Shown piece by piece: positions 8,041-14,751 of a stretch of 21,637 bases of DNA. The DNA comes from an uncultured Eubacteriales bacterium (GTDB lineage: Bacteria; Bacillota; Clostridia; Christensenellales; CAG-138): the NCBI GenBank assembly GCA_900550525.1, contig URSN01000018.1, forward strand, positions 1 through 21,637, written 5' to 3'. The notes beneath the pieces were generated by a model, which was given only the letters and a program-made list of their open reading frames with translations, had not been told where the DNA came from and searched no databases. Each line of letters begins with the position of its first letter. The stretch's first letter is position 1. Both the position numbers and the translations under genes were made by a program.

Positions 8041-8748
8041 TCAGTCGTCCACCTCTTCCACGAACAGCACGCCGTCCGTCCCCTCCACCAGCGCGAACGC
8101 CTGCTGGCGCGTATAGGCGGCGGGGAACTTCATCAGGCAGAACAGGCCGATGCCCTGCTTGTTGTCGGATTTGGACGTCTCCACGTCGGAGATCTCCATC
8201 CCCGCCCCGCGCAGGCCGACCAGGAACGGTTTGAGCCCCTCCAGGTCGCGGAAGATGAAGAACAGGTGCATGCGGCGCAGCCGCCGCGTGAACGAACTCT
8301 CGAACCGGTCTGCAAACGTCATGACCGCAAGCAGCACCAGGCACGTGAGGATCGCGCCGAAATAGAAGCCGATGCCGATGGCAAGCCCCATGCACGCCGC
8401 GGCCCAGAGGCCGGCCGCCGGCGTGAGGCCCTTGACGCGGTAGTAGCGCGTGACCATGATCGTGCCCGCGCCGAGAAAGCCGATGCCGCTGACCACCTGC
8501 GCCGGCATGCGGCCCGGATCCGCCTTCTCAAAGCTGAAGAACTCCGTCATGAACTGCGCCGTCATCATGACGACCGTTGTGCCGATGCACACCAGCATAT
8601 AGGTGCGCAGGCCCGCCGGCCGGCGCTTGCGCGTGCGCTCCAGCCCCAGCACGCCGCTGCACAGCACCGCCAGCAGCAGCCGCACGGCGACGGTCGCCTC
8701 GTTGAGATGCATCAGGCCAAGCCGTTCAAAGATATCAAATGGTTGCAA
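8041..8748 (-). CDS. MgtC/SapB-family membrane protein
   Basis: The protein (235 aa from the TTG at 8748, 223 aa from the ATG at 8712) has the MgtC hallmarks: GLERTRKRRPAGLRTYMLV (35-53), QVVSGIGFLGAGTI (84-97) and VKGLTPAAGLW (105-115), with four or five hydrophobic helices through ~145. A soluble C-terminal ACT-like domain (~160-235) follows, as in longer family members. MgtC proteins are membrane factors linked to growth at low magnesium and to control of ATP and phosphate homeostasis. The TTG start is preferred because GGGGAGGGGG lies about 9 nt upstream, whereas the ATG has no good site. It sits 63 nt after the PfkB gene and 126 nt before HAD-1. Its place in an inositol locus is unexplained; phosphate balance is a plausible link. 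Confidence 0.85.
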   Translation of the reverse strand: MQPFDIFERLGLMHLNEATVAVRLLLAVLCSGVLGLERTRKRRPAGLRTYMLVCIGTTVVMMTAQFMTEFFSFEKADPGRMPAQVVSGIGFLGAGTIMVTRYYRVKGLTPAAGLWAAACMGLAIGIGFYFGAILTCLVLLAVMTFADRFESSFTRRLRRMHLFFIFRDLEGLKPFLVGLRGAGMEISDVETSKSDNKQGIGLFCLMKFPAAYTRQQAFALVEGTDGVLFVEEVDD

Positions 8749-8811
8749 ACCGTATCCCCCTCCCCGGAAGATCTGCCATGCCCCCAGACGGCGGCGCACG
8801 CCGCGCGCCCG

Positions 8812-9696
8812 TCAGCGCGTATAGAAACGCTCGATGTAGGCGTCCACATCCCGCCGCGTGCCGGCGAACGGCCCGGGCGTCTCCATCTTGAGGCTGGTGA
8901 GCGCCGCCGCGTACAGCAGCGCGGTCGGGATATCCTCGCGCAGGCGCTCGGTGACGTAGCCGGCAAAGCACGTGTCCCCGCGGCCGGTGCGTCCGGCGAG
9001 CGAGCGCGGGCGCAGCGGCTCCGTGTAAACGTTTGCGCCGTCACAAACGAGCACCTCCGTGTTGTGCGTGAGCAAAACCTCCTGCGCGCCCCAGCTGCAC
9101 AGCAGCCGCGCCGCGGCGGCGCGGTCGGTCAGGCCGGTGAGCACCTCGGCCTCCGCCGCGTCGGTCTTGAGGAAGCGGATGTACGGCAGCATCTCCCGCT
9201 TCTCCGGCCAGTCGCGGAACACCATCGCCCCGTCCGGCTCCACGCAGCGCAGCATGCACTGCACGTCCACCGCCGCCATGCCGCGCGCGGCGCACGCCGC
9301 GATCATGTCGTTGCCGATGTCGCCGCGCACGAGCCCCGCGATGTGGTAGATGCTGCTCTCCACATCCGGCAGCTCCTCCGGCCGGTACGGGTCGATGCAG
9401 GCGGTGCAGCGCGAGATGCGCCGCTCCCGATCAGCGGTGAAGTAGGTGTTCTCCATGCGCGTGCTCTCGGCCGAGTCGAGCCCGAACACGTGCACGCCGG
9501 ACGCCGGCCCGAACGCCGCGGACAGATCGACCGTCGCCGCGTTGCGCTTTGGCAGCACGGCCACACGGTTGCCCAGCGCCGCGGCCGCATGGCCCGAAAA
9601 CAGGACCGCGCCGCCGAACGTCTCCATATAGGTGCCGTCAAAATCCGTATTGCGGTCCAGGCAGACCTGGCCGACGATCAAAGTGTCGTACCGCAT
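8812..9696 (-). CDS. iolK: PfkB-family kinase, probable myo-inositol kinase
   Basis: This 294-aa ribokinase-fold enzyme transfers phosphate from ATP to a sugar or cyclitol hydroxyl. It has the N-terminal Gly-Gly (28-29), a central FRDWPEK (160-166) and the C-terminal PfkB signature GRTGRGDT (235-242) with catalytic base D241. From memory of the protein, FRDW...LKTDAAEAEVLTG, SLAGRTGRGDTC and SLKMETPGPF closely follow Thermotoga maritima TM0415, reported as a myo-inositol kinase in the TM0412-TM0416 inositol locus; the iolM-iolN-iolO-iolG relatives are in this window too. The ATG at 9696 has GAGG about 9 nt upstream and overlaps the end of the PHP gene by 19 nt, so translation is coupled. In an inositol catabolic locus a kinase is puzzling; it could work in salvage, or on another intermediate. 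General PfkB assignment is firm, the inositol specificity less so. Confidence 0.85.
   Translation of the reverse strand: MRYDTLIVGQVCLDRNTDFDGTYMETFGGAVLFSGHAAAALGNRVAVLPKRNAATVDLSAAFGPASGVHVFGLDSAESTRMENTYFTADRERRISRCTACIDPYRPEELPDVESSIYHIAGLVRGDIGNDMIAACAARGMAAVDVQCMLRCVEPDGAMVFRDWPEKREMLPYIRFLKTDAAEAEVLTGLTDRAAAARLLCSWGAQEVLLTHNTEVLVCDGANVYTEPLRPRSLAGRTGRGDTCFAGYVTERLREDIPTALLYAAALTSLKMETPGPFAGTRRDVDAYIERFYTR
9023..9038. promoter_or_regulatory. Operator-like sequence inside the PfkB gene
   Basis: GTGTAAACGTTTGCGC shares the AAACGTTTGCGC half and central CG with the intergenic operators, with two mismatched pairs. It encodes the in-frame Gly-Ala-Asn-Val-Tyr-Thr stretch of the kinase, so it may be chance or an auxiliary operator for looping. 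Confidence 0.3.
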
Positions 9697-10400
9697 CCAA
9701 TCGCCTCGCTTTTTTCAATAATATTCTGATAAGCCGGGCACCACAGCCGGTACCGGCGGGATTCGATGGCAGCCTTGAGCGCGAACGAGTCGCGCACGCG
9801 CTGCTCAAACACCACGGCCGAGCGCCCCTCGTCCCCCTCCCGGTGCGCATCCGAGCCGCACAGCCGGTACAGCGACGGAGGCGCCGCGGCGAGCGCCAGC
9901 GCCAGGTCGTTGCGGCTGGCGTGGCGCGGGTTGCAGTTGGCCACCTCCAGGCCGTGGATGCTGTCGGTGAACACCTCGTCGCACGCGCGGAACGGGTGCG
10001 CCTGGATGATGAGCACGCTGCCGCCGTAGCGGCGGAAGAACGCCGCATGATCCATCCGGCACGGATAGGGGTTGGCGCGCAGCCACGCCTCGTCCACGCC
10101 GTAGATCTGGTAATCGCTGTCGTTCTCGGGGAAGCGCAGCTCCAGGCCGAGGAGGATATCCATCCCCAGCGCCTCGCCGGCGCGCCTGGCCGCCCAATAC
10201 CCGGCGAGGTAACGCGTCACGCAGGCCTGCCAGTCGTCCTGACAGTCCAGCCGGGCCAGGTACCCGTCGTGCAGGTGGTCCGTGATGCACAGCCCCGCAT
10301 AGCCCAGCGCGTGGTAGGCAGCGACCGTGTCCGCCGCCGGCACATGCCCGCAGGGGCTGGTCTCCTGGGTGTGTACGTGGATGTCGTAGCGGTAATCCAT
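9678..10400 (-). CDS. PHP-domain phosphoesterase
   Basis: This 240-aa protein has the polymerase-and-histidinol-phosphatase fold with the complete metal set in order: H8-x-H10 (DIHVHT), D41-H42 (TDH), E87 (GLELRF), H135 (QAHPFR), and D184-x-H186 (GSDAH). These residues bind a trinuclear metal centre in phosphoesterases such as histidinol phosphatase, YcdX-type phosphatases and nucleoside-phosphate hydrolases. The ATG at 10400 has AGGAGG 6 nt upstream, 23 nt after the lacI stop. The gene overlaps the kinase gene by 19 nt, so the PHP enzyme and the kinase are probably made at matched levels and may act on one substrate in opposite directions. Substrate is unknown; an inositol or sugar phosphate is suggested by context only. 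Confidence 0.88.
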   Translation of the reverse strand: MDYRYDIHVHTQETSPCGHVPAADTVAAYHALGYAGLCITDHLHDGYLARLDCQDDWQACVTRYLAGYWAARRAGEALGMDILLGLELRFPENDSDYQIYGVDEAWLRANPYPCRMDHAAFFRRYGGSVLIIQAHPFRACDEVFTDSIHGLEVANCNPRHASRNDLALALAAAPPSLYRLCGSDAHREGDEGRSAVVFEQRVRDSFALKAAIESRRYRLWCPAYQNIIEKSEAIGCGTTL

Positions 10401-10423
10401 CCCTTGCCTCCTTGCCCGCCGCC

Positions 10424-11434
10424 TCAGCCGATGGCGCGGCAGGAACTGCGCTCCACCAGCTGCGGCATGAGGATCCTGTGCGAATAGCCGGCGGCCGCGT
10501 CCTCGATCTTCTCCAGCAGCACATCCACGGCGATGGACGCCATCGTCCGCTTGGGCTGCTCGATCGTGGTCAGGTTGATCTTTGGCAGCCCGGCGTAGGT
10601 GATGTTGTCAAAGCCGATGACCGACAGGTCCTCCGGCACGCGGATGCCCGCCTCCTCCGCGGCACCGAGCACGCCGAGGGCGATGGTATCCGCCGCGGCG
10701 AAGATGGCGGTGTGCCGGAGGGGCTTGGCGAACAGGTGCTTGGCCATCTGGTAGCCGTACTCGATGGAGCTGGTGGGATAGGTGCTGTTATAGATGGAAG
10801 CCTCTATGCCGAGCTCCCGGCACGTCTCCAGATACCCCTCCGCGCGCAGCTGGTGCGTCATGCTGCCCTTGCGGCGGCCAAAGTACAGGATATCCCTATG
10901 TCCCAGGCGGTAGAGGTATTCCGTGCCGATGCGCACGCCGCGCGCGTTGTCCACGGCGACGTAGCTCTCCGGCAGGTCGCGCAGGTTTTCGCTCATGAAC
11001 ACGGTGGGCACCTTACTCAGCAGCGGCTTGAGGTTCTGGTAGCTCTCGGTGAACGAGGGCAGCAGGATGACGCCGTCCACCTGCCGCCCCAGCAGCAGCT
11101 CGAACGCCTGCTTCTCCTGCTCCATGTCGTGCAGCGAATTGCACAGCATCAGATTATAGCCGCGCTCGCGCGCGCGCAGCTCGATGTGGTACGCCAGCTC
11201 GCTCATGAACGGGTTGTCGATGTTCGACACGATCAGCCCCAGCAGGTGCGTGTGCTGCATGACCATCGAGCGGGCGACGTAGTTGACCGTGTACCCCATC
11301 TCGCGGCAGATGCGCAGCACGCGCTCGCGCGTATCCTCGCCGATCTCCGGGCTGCCGGAAAGCGCGCGCGATACCGTGGCGTAGGACACGTTCGCTACTT
11401 TTGCTATATCCTTGATCGTAACTTTTTTGGTCAT
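10424..11434 (-). CDS. LacI-family transcriptional regulator
   Basis: This 336-aa regulator has an N-terminal helix-turn-helix (residues 5-25, TIKDIAKVANVSYATVSRAL), the hinge NYVARSMVMQHT (51-62) and a periplasmic-binding-protein-like effector domain (64-336) ending in the usual IEQPK...MA..A...LL pattern. The recognition helix (YATVSR) is of the CcpA/PurR kind, which contacts operators with a central CG step, matching the AAACGTTT dyads in this window. The ATG at 11434 follows AGGGAG at ~9 nt. Its own promoter carries an operator, so it is probably autoregulated. Likely role: repressor of the importer, kinase, HAD and iol genes, released by an inositol-related ligand. It heads the operon lacI-PHP-pfkB-mgtC-HAD-1. 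Confidence 0.93.
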   Translation of the reverse strand: MTKKVTIKDIAKVANVSYATVSRALSGSPEIGEDTRERVLRICREMGYTVNYVARSMVMQHTHLLGLIVSNIDNPFMSELAYHIELRARERGYNLMLCNSLHDMEQEKQAFELLLGRQVDGVILLPSFTESYQNLKPLLSKVPTVFMSENLRDLPESYVAVDNARGVRIGTEYLYRLGHRDILYFGRRKGSMTHQLRAEGYLETCRELGIEASIYNSTYPTSSIEYGYQMAKHLFAKPLRHTAIFAAADTIALGVLGAAEEAGIRVPEDLSVIGFDNITYAGLPKINLTTIEQPKRTMASIAVDVLLEKIEDAAAGYSHRILMPQLVERSSCRAIG

Positions 11435-11473
11435 GTATCCGCTCCCTGGTGTTCTTGGACGGCCCGTTTGCGG

Positions 11474-11487
11474 CGCAAACGTTTCCG
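11474..11487 (-). promoter_or_regulatory. LacI-type operator at the lacI promoter
   Basis: CGCAAACGTTTCCG is a dyad centred on CG (11480/11481) with one mismatched pair. It starts about 12 nt after the -10 of the lacI promoter. Just beside it GTTTGC (11466-11471) and GCAAAC (11475-11480) form a second inverted repeat, so three half-sites are packed together. Confidence 0.7.
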
Positions 11488-11498
11488 ACCTTGAATAG

Positions 11499-11527
11499 AT
11501 ATTACTACAGGAAGAACCGCTTGTCAA
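11499..11527 (-). promoter_or_regulatory. Sigma-A promoter of the lacI operon
   Basis: On the minus strand the -35 is TTGACA (11527-11522), the spacer 17 bp and the -10 TAATAT (11504-11499). Predicted initiation is near 11492, about 58 nt before the lacI ATG. Confidence 0.75.
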
Positions 11528-11549
11528 CGAAATTTTCTACAGACCTGCC

Positions 11550-11566
11550 GCCATGCGCAGCATGGC
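11550..11566. promoter_or_regulatory. Dyad between the divergent promoters
   Basis: GCCATGC-GCA-GCATGGC is a perfect 7-bp inverted repeat with a 3-nt centre, placed between the two outward-facing -35 boxes. On the plus strand CATTTTT follows, so it could be an intrinsic terminator shielding the HAD promoter, or a site for a second dimeric regulator. Its sequence is unrelated to the LacI operators. Confidence 0.4.
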
Positions 11567-11606
11567 CATTTTTAGAAAAAATATTCATATATTCTTCAAG
11601 AGGGCA

Positions 11607-11635
11607 TTGACAAACGAAAATCCATGGCCTATAAT
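11607..11635 (+). promoter_or_regulatory. Perfect-consensus sigma-A promoter of the HAD operon
   Basis: TTGACA (11607-11612), a 17-bp spacer and TATAAT (11630-11635) match the vegetative consensus at every position. Predicted initiation is near 11642, about 49 nt before the first HAD start codon. An AT-rich tract (11567-11600) precedes it and may serve as an UP element. Confidence 0.9.
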
Positions 11636-11649
11636 CAACGCATCTGGTG

Positions 11650-11665
11650 ACGCAAACGTTTTCGT
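11650..11665 (+). promoter_or_regulatory. LacI-type operator at the HAD promoter
   Basis: ACGCAAACGTTTTCGT is a 16-bp dyad centred on CG (11657/11658) with one mismatched pair. It lies about 8-23 nt downstream of the predicted transcription start, in the same arrangement as at the importer and lacI promoters, which suits repression by blocking RNA polymerase. Confidence 0.8.
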
Positions 11666-11690
11666 TCTTTCGACGTTCGGAGGAGGTCCC

Positions 11691-12485
11691 ATGATCCAGG
11701 CAGTCCTTTTTGACATCGGCGGCACGCTGCTGACCGTGACCAACAGCCCCGCGCTGCGCACGGCCTTTGCCCAGCGTCTCAAGGACCGCCTGCTCCTCTA
11801 CGGCATCCGGATCGACACCCCGGCCGAGGCGCTCGGCGTGCAGCTTCATGAGAACGCGGAGCGTTACAAGCACTGGAGCGAGGAGACGCTCGTGGAGCTG
11901 CCGCAGCCGCGCATCTGGAACGAGTTCTATCTGCCGGAATACGCCATCGGCGAGGAGCGGCTCGCCCCCATCGCGGAGGAGTTGAGCTTCCTGTATGATT
12001 ACGAGCGTGTGTGCAATCTGCGGCGGCCGCACCTCGCCGAGACCATGCGCGCGCTCAGCGGCATGGGGCTGCGCCTCGGGGTGAACAGCAACGTCATCTC
12101 GACCTCCTTCACGCCGCACATCCTGCGCGAGTACGGCATCGACGGCTATATGGAGCAGGTCGTGCTCTCCAGCGAGACGCGCTGCCGCAAGCCGGGCGCG
12201 GAGATCTTCCGCATCGCGCTTGAGCGCATGGACCTGCGCCCGGAGGAGGCCGCCTACGTGGGGGACACGATCTCCCGCGACGTGCTGGGCGCGCGCAACG
12301 CCGGCCTCGGCCTGATGATCCAGATCCGCAACCCCGCCATCGCCCACCGGGACGCGGCGTTCCAGGGCGGCGGCCCGGCGCCGGACCACCTCATCGACGA
12401 TCTCTACGAAATCCCCGCGCTCGTGGGCGCCTGCCGCCGGCAGGCGTGCGCCGCCGCGGGAGACTGCAACAGGAGGGACGCATGA
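11691..12485 (+). CDS. HAD-superfamily protein with DxG motif I (HAD-2)
   Basis: This 264-aa HAD-fold protein has motif I FDIGGTL (D8, G10 replacing the second Asp), motif II VNSN (S133), motif III RKP (K167) and motif IV YVGDTISRD (D192, D197). The cap insertion spans about 15-110 and contains WNEFYLPEY (76-84). It is nearest to HAD-1 among the five paralogues. The ATG at 11691 has GGAGGAGG (11679-11686) 4 nt upstream; a reading-frame extension to 11553 would run through promoter and operator and is rejected. It is the first gene of the plus-strand operon and its end overlaps the next start by 4 nt (ATGA). Predicted cytoplasmic phosphatase or phosphotransferase of unknown substrate. Confidence 0.9.
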   Translation: MIQAVLFDIGGTLLTVTNSPALRTAFAQRLKDRLLLYGIRIDTPAEALGVQLHENAERYKHWSEETLVELPQPRIWNEFYLPEYAIGEERLAPIAEELSFLYDYERVCNLRRPHLAETMRALSGMGLRLGVNSNVISTSFTPHILREYGIDGYMEQVVLSSETRCRKPGAEIFRIALERMDLRPEEAAYVGDTISRDVLGARNAGLGLMIQIRNPAIAHRDAAFQGGGPAPDHLIDDLYEIPALVGACRRQACAAAGDCNRRDA

Positions 12486-13207
12486 TCGACACCATTTTCT
12501 TTGATGTGGGGAACACGCTGCGCGTCGTGGTCAAGGACGCCGCGTTTTCCCGCGCCGCAGAGGACGAACTGATGCGCCTCGTCGGCGCGACGGAGCCGCA
12601 CGACGTCTTCTTTGAAAAGCTGGAGAAGCGCTGGAAGGCCTACCGCAAGCTCGCCAAGACCACGCTCATCGACGCGTCGGAGATGGAGCTGTGGAGCCAG
12701 CATCTGCTGCCCGACTACCCGGTCGACACGGTCTGCGCGCACGCCGGGCGGCTCACCCGCCTCTGGCGCGACCACGACGGCAGGCGCGTCGCGCGGCCGG
12801 ACGTGAAGGACACGCTGATCGAGCTGGACCGGCGCGGCTACAAGATGGGCATCATCGCCAACACCATCACCGAGACGGAGATCCCGGACTGGATGATCGA
12901 GGACGGCGTCTGCCGCTATTTCAAAACCGTGGTGCTCTCCTCCAAGGTGCGCATCCGCAAGCCCGACCCGGCCATCTATCTGCTCGCCTGCCGCGCCATC
13001 GGCAGCGAGCCGCAGCAGTGCGCCTACGTGGGCGACAACCCCATCCGCGACGTGCAGGGCACGCGCGACGCAGGCTTTGCGATGATGATCCGCATCGACG
13101 AGCCGGACACCATCGCCAACGAGCCGCAGGAGATCACCCTGTTCCCCGACCACACGATCACGACCATCTCGCAGCTGCTGGACATCTTCCCGCCGCTGCA
13201 CGGCTGA
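12482..13207 (+). CDS. HAD-superfamily protein with DxG motif I and altered motif II (HAD-3)
   Basis: This 241-aa HAD-fold protein has motif I FDVGNTL (D8, G10), motif III RKPDP (K160) and motif IV YVGDNPIRD (D185, D190). Motif II reads GIIANT, with A126 where the fold normally has Ser or Thr to hold the phosphoryl group. The cap carries ELWSQHLLPDYP (69-80), equivalent to the same motif in HAD-4 and HAD-5. It starts at 12482 with AGGAGG 6-7 nt upstream, overlapping the HAD-2 stop by 4 nt. With two catalytic-motif changes it is the least convincing active phosphatase of the group; it may have another chemistry or be a partner subunit. Confidence 0.9.
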   Translation: MIDTIFFDVGNTLRVVVKDAAFSRAAEDELMRLVGATEPHDVFFEKLEKRWKAYRKLAKTTLIDASEMELWSQHLLPDYPVDTVCAHAGRLTRLWRDHDGRRVARPDVKDTLIELDRRGYKMGIIANTITETEIPDWMIEDGVCRYFKTVVLSSKVRIRKPDPAIYLLACRAIGSEPQQCAYVGDNPIRDVQGTRDAGFAMMIRIDEPDTIANEPQEITLFPDHTITTISQLLDIFPPLHG

Positions 13208-13219
13208 CGGAGGCGACCC

Positions 13220-13984
13220 ATGCAAAAAGAATTTGACGCCATTTTTTACGACCTGGGCGGCACGCTCCGCCTGGTGCAGCGCGACGAGGCGTTTGAAGCG
13301 CGCGCGCGCCGCCGCATCGCCGAGCTGTGCGGCGAAACGGGCGACCCGGACGCGTTCTGCAAATTCCTCGACTACCGCTACGAGGGCTACCGCAAATGGT
13401 GCTTTGAGACCATGCGCGAGGCGCCGGAGGCGGAGCTGTGGACCAAGTGGCTCGTGCCGGAATACCCGCGCGAGCTGATCGAAAAGAACGCCATCGAGCT
13501 GACGATCGAGTTCCGCAACAAGGACGGCCGCCGCGTGGTGGCCCCCAACGGCGCGCAGTCGGTCAAGGACCTGTACGCCAACGGCTACAAGCTGGGCATC
13601 ATCAGCAACCTCGTCACCTCGCGCGAGATCCCGGACTGGCTCGAGCGCGACCACCTGACGGAATATTTCGGCGCGGTGCTGCTCTCCTGCGTGGAGGGCA
13701 TCCGCAAGCCCGACCCGGCCATCAGCGCCAAGGCGTGCAATCTGCTGGGCGTGCTGCCGGAGCGCTGCGTCTACATCGGCGACAACCTCAAGCGCGACGT
13801 GGAGGGCACGCGCCTGGCGGGCTTTGGCATGTTCATCCTGTACACCACGCCGGAAAAGCTGGCCAAGGAAAAGATCACCGACGAAAACCGTCCGGACGCC
13901 GTGATCTTCGATTTTGCGGAGCTGCGGGAGATGTTCCCCAAGGCCCCCACGGTCAACTGGGACAAGGTGCGGAGGGTTGACTGA
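13220..13984 (+). CDS. HAD-superfamily protein with DxG motif I (HAD-4)
   Basis: This 254-aa HAD-fold protein has motif I YDLGGTL (D11, G13), motif II GIISN (S129), motif III RKPDP (K163) and motif IV YIGDNLKRD (D188, D193). The cap has EAELWTKWLVPEYP (70-83). It resembles HAD-5 strongly through the cap (for example RRIAELCG, the DxRYxGYRxW stretch and REAPEAxLW), indicating recent tandem duplication. It starts at ATG 13220 with GGAGG 7-8 nt upstream, 12 nt after HAD-3, and its stop shares one base with the next start (TGATG), so translation is tightly coupled. Function: predicted small-molecule phosphate chemistry; substrate unknown. Confidence 0.9.
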   Translation: MQKEFDAIFYDLGGTLRLVQRDEAFEARARRRIAELCGETGDPDAFCKFLDYRYEGYRKWCFETMREAPEAELWTKWLVPEYPRELIEKNAIELTIEFRNKDGRRVVAPNGAQSVKDLYANGYKLGIISNLVTSREIPDWLERDHLTEYFGAVLLSCVEGIRKPDPAISAKACNLLGVLPERCVYIGDNLKRDVEGTRLAGFGMFILYTTPEKLAKEKITDENRPDAVIFDFAELREMFPKAPTVNWDKVRRVD

Positions 13985-14751
13985 TGGAACAGATCCGCGG
14001 CATCTTTATCGACCTGGGCGGCACGTTCCGCGTCGTGTGCGAGAACAAGCCCTATTCCGACGACGCCAAGCGCCGCATCGCCGAGCTGTGCGGCACGGAC
14101 ATGGACCCGGAGGCGTTCCACGCGCTGCTCGACGAGCGCTACGACGGCTACCGCGACTGGGCGCTCAAGTTCATGTGCGAGGCGCCGGAGGCCATGCTGT
14201 GGACGCGCTGGCTCACGCCGGAATACGACCGCAGCCGCATCGAGCGCAACGCCGCCGAGCTGACATACCTCTACCGCCGCGCCAAGGGCGAGCGGCGCGT
14301 GGTGCCCGGCGGCATCGAGACGGTCAAGGAGCTGTGCGCGCGCGGCTATACGCTGGGCATCATCAGCGACCTCATCGGCTGCCGGGAGATCGACGAATGG
14401 CTCGATGCGGACGGCCTGCGCCCCTATTTCAAGACGGTGCAGCAGTCCTCCATCACGATGCTGCGCAAGCCGCATCCGGCCATCTACTTCCTGGCCCTCG
14501 CCGAAGCGGGCGTGCGCCCGGAGGAGAGCGCCTTTGTGGGCGACAACCTCAAGCGCGACATCATCGGCGCCAAGGCCTCCGGCTTTGCCAGGACCATCGC
14601 CGTGGACTATCCCGGCGCGGCGCCGCTCAAGCTCACCGCCGAGAACGCGCCCGACGGCATCATTACCCGGTTTGACCAGCTGCTGGATGTGTTCCCCGGC
14701 GTACCGGACTTTTGCGAGGACGCCATGGAAAAAAGGAGGGTTATGGCATGA
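13984..14751 (+). CDS. HAD-superfamily protein with DxG motif I (HAD-5)
   Basis: This 255-aa HAD-fold protein has motif I IDLGGTF (D10, G12), motif II GIISD (S128), motif III RKPHP (K162) and motif IV FVGDNLKRD (D187, D192). The cap has EAMLWTRWLTPEYD (69-82) and is close to HAD-4. Its start overlaps the HAD-4 stop by one base, with a GGAGG element about 6 nt upstream, and its end overlaps the permuted mutase gene by 4 nt (ATGA). The strict coupling to the mutase suggests the two products handle the same metabolite. Substrate unknown. Confidence 0.9.
   Translation: MEQIRGIFIDLGGTFRVVCENKPYSDDAKRRIAELCGTDMDPEAFHALLDERYDGYRDWALKFMCEAPEAMLWTRWLTPEYDRSRIERNAAELTYLYRRAKGERRVVPGGIETVKELCARGYTLGIISDLIGCREIDEWLDADGLRPYFKTVQQSSITMLRKPHPAIYFLALAEAGVRPEESAFVGDNLKRDIIGAKASGFARTIAVDYPGAAPLKLTAENAPDGIITRFDQLLDVFPGVPDFCEDAMEKRRVMA

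Noticed and set aside
6859..9729. A 956-codon plus-strand open frame
   Set aside because: It spans promoter, operator and several well-supported minus-strand genes (HAD-1, mgtC-like, pfkB) and has antisense-type composition without motifs.
11567..11600. Possible Pho-box-like repeats upstream of the HAD promoter
   Set aside because: The tract is AT-rich with an ATATTC repeat at 8-bp spacing, but no 11-bp-phased TTTAC series as found at 7034-7073.
11553..11690. Upstream extension of HAD-2
   Set aside because: The added segment covers the perfect-consensus promoter and the operator; the ATG at 11691 has a strong ribosome binding site and starts right at motif I.
12482..14751. Reading the tandem HAD genes as a nucleotide-level repeat or assembly duplication
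   Set aside because: The copies share motifs but differ widely in sequence and length, so they are diverged paralogues, not a recent exact repeat.
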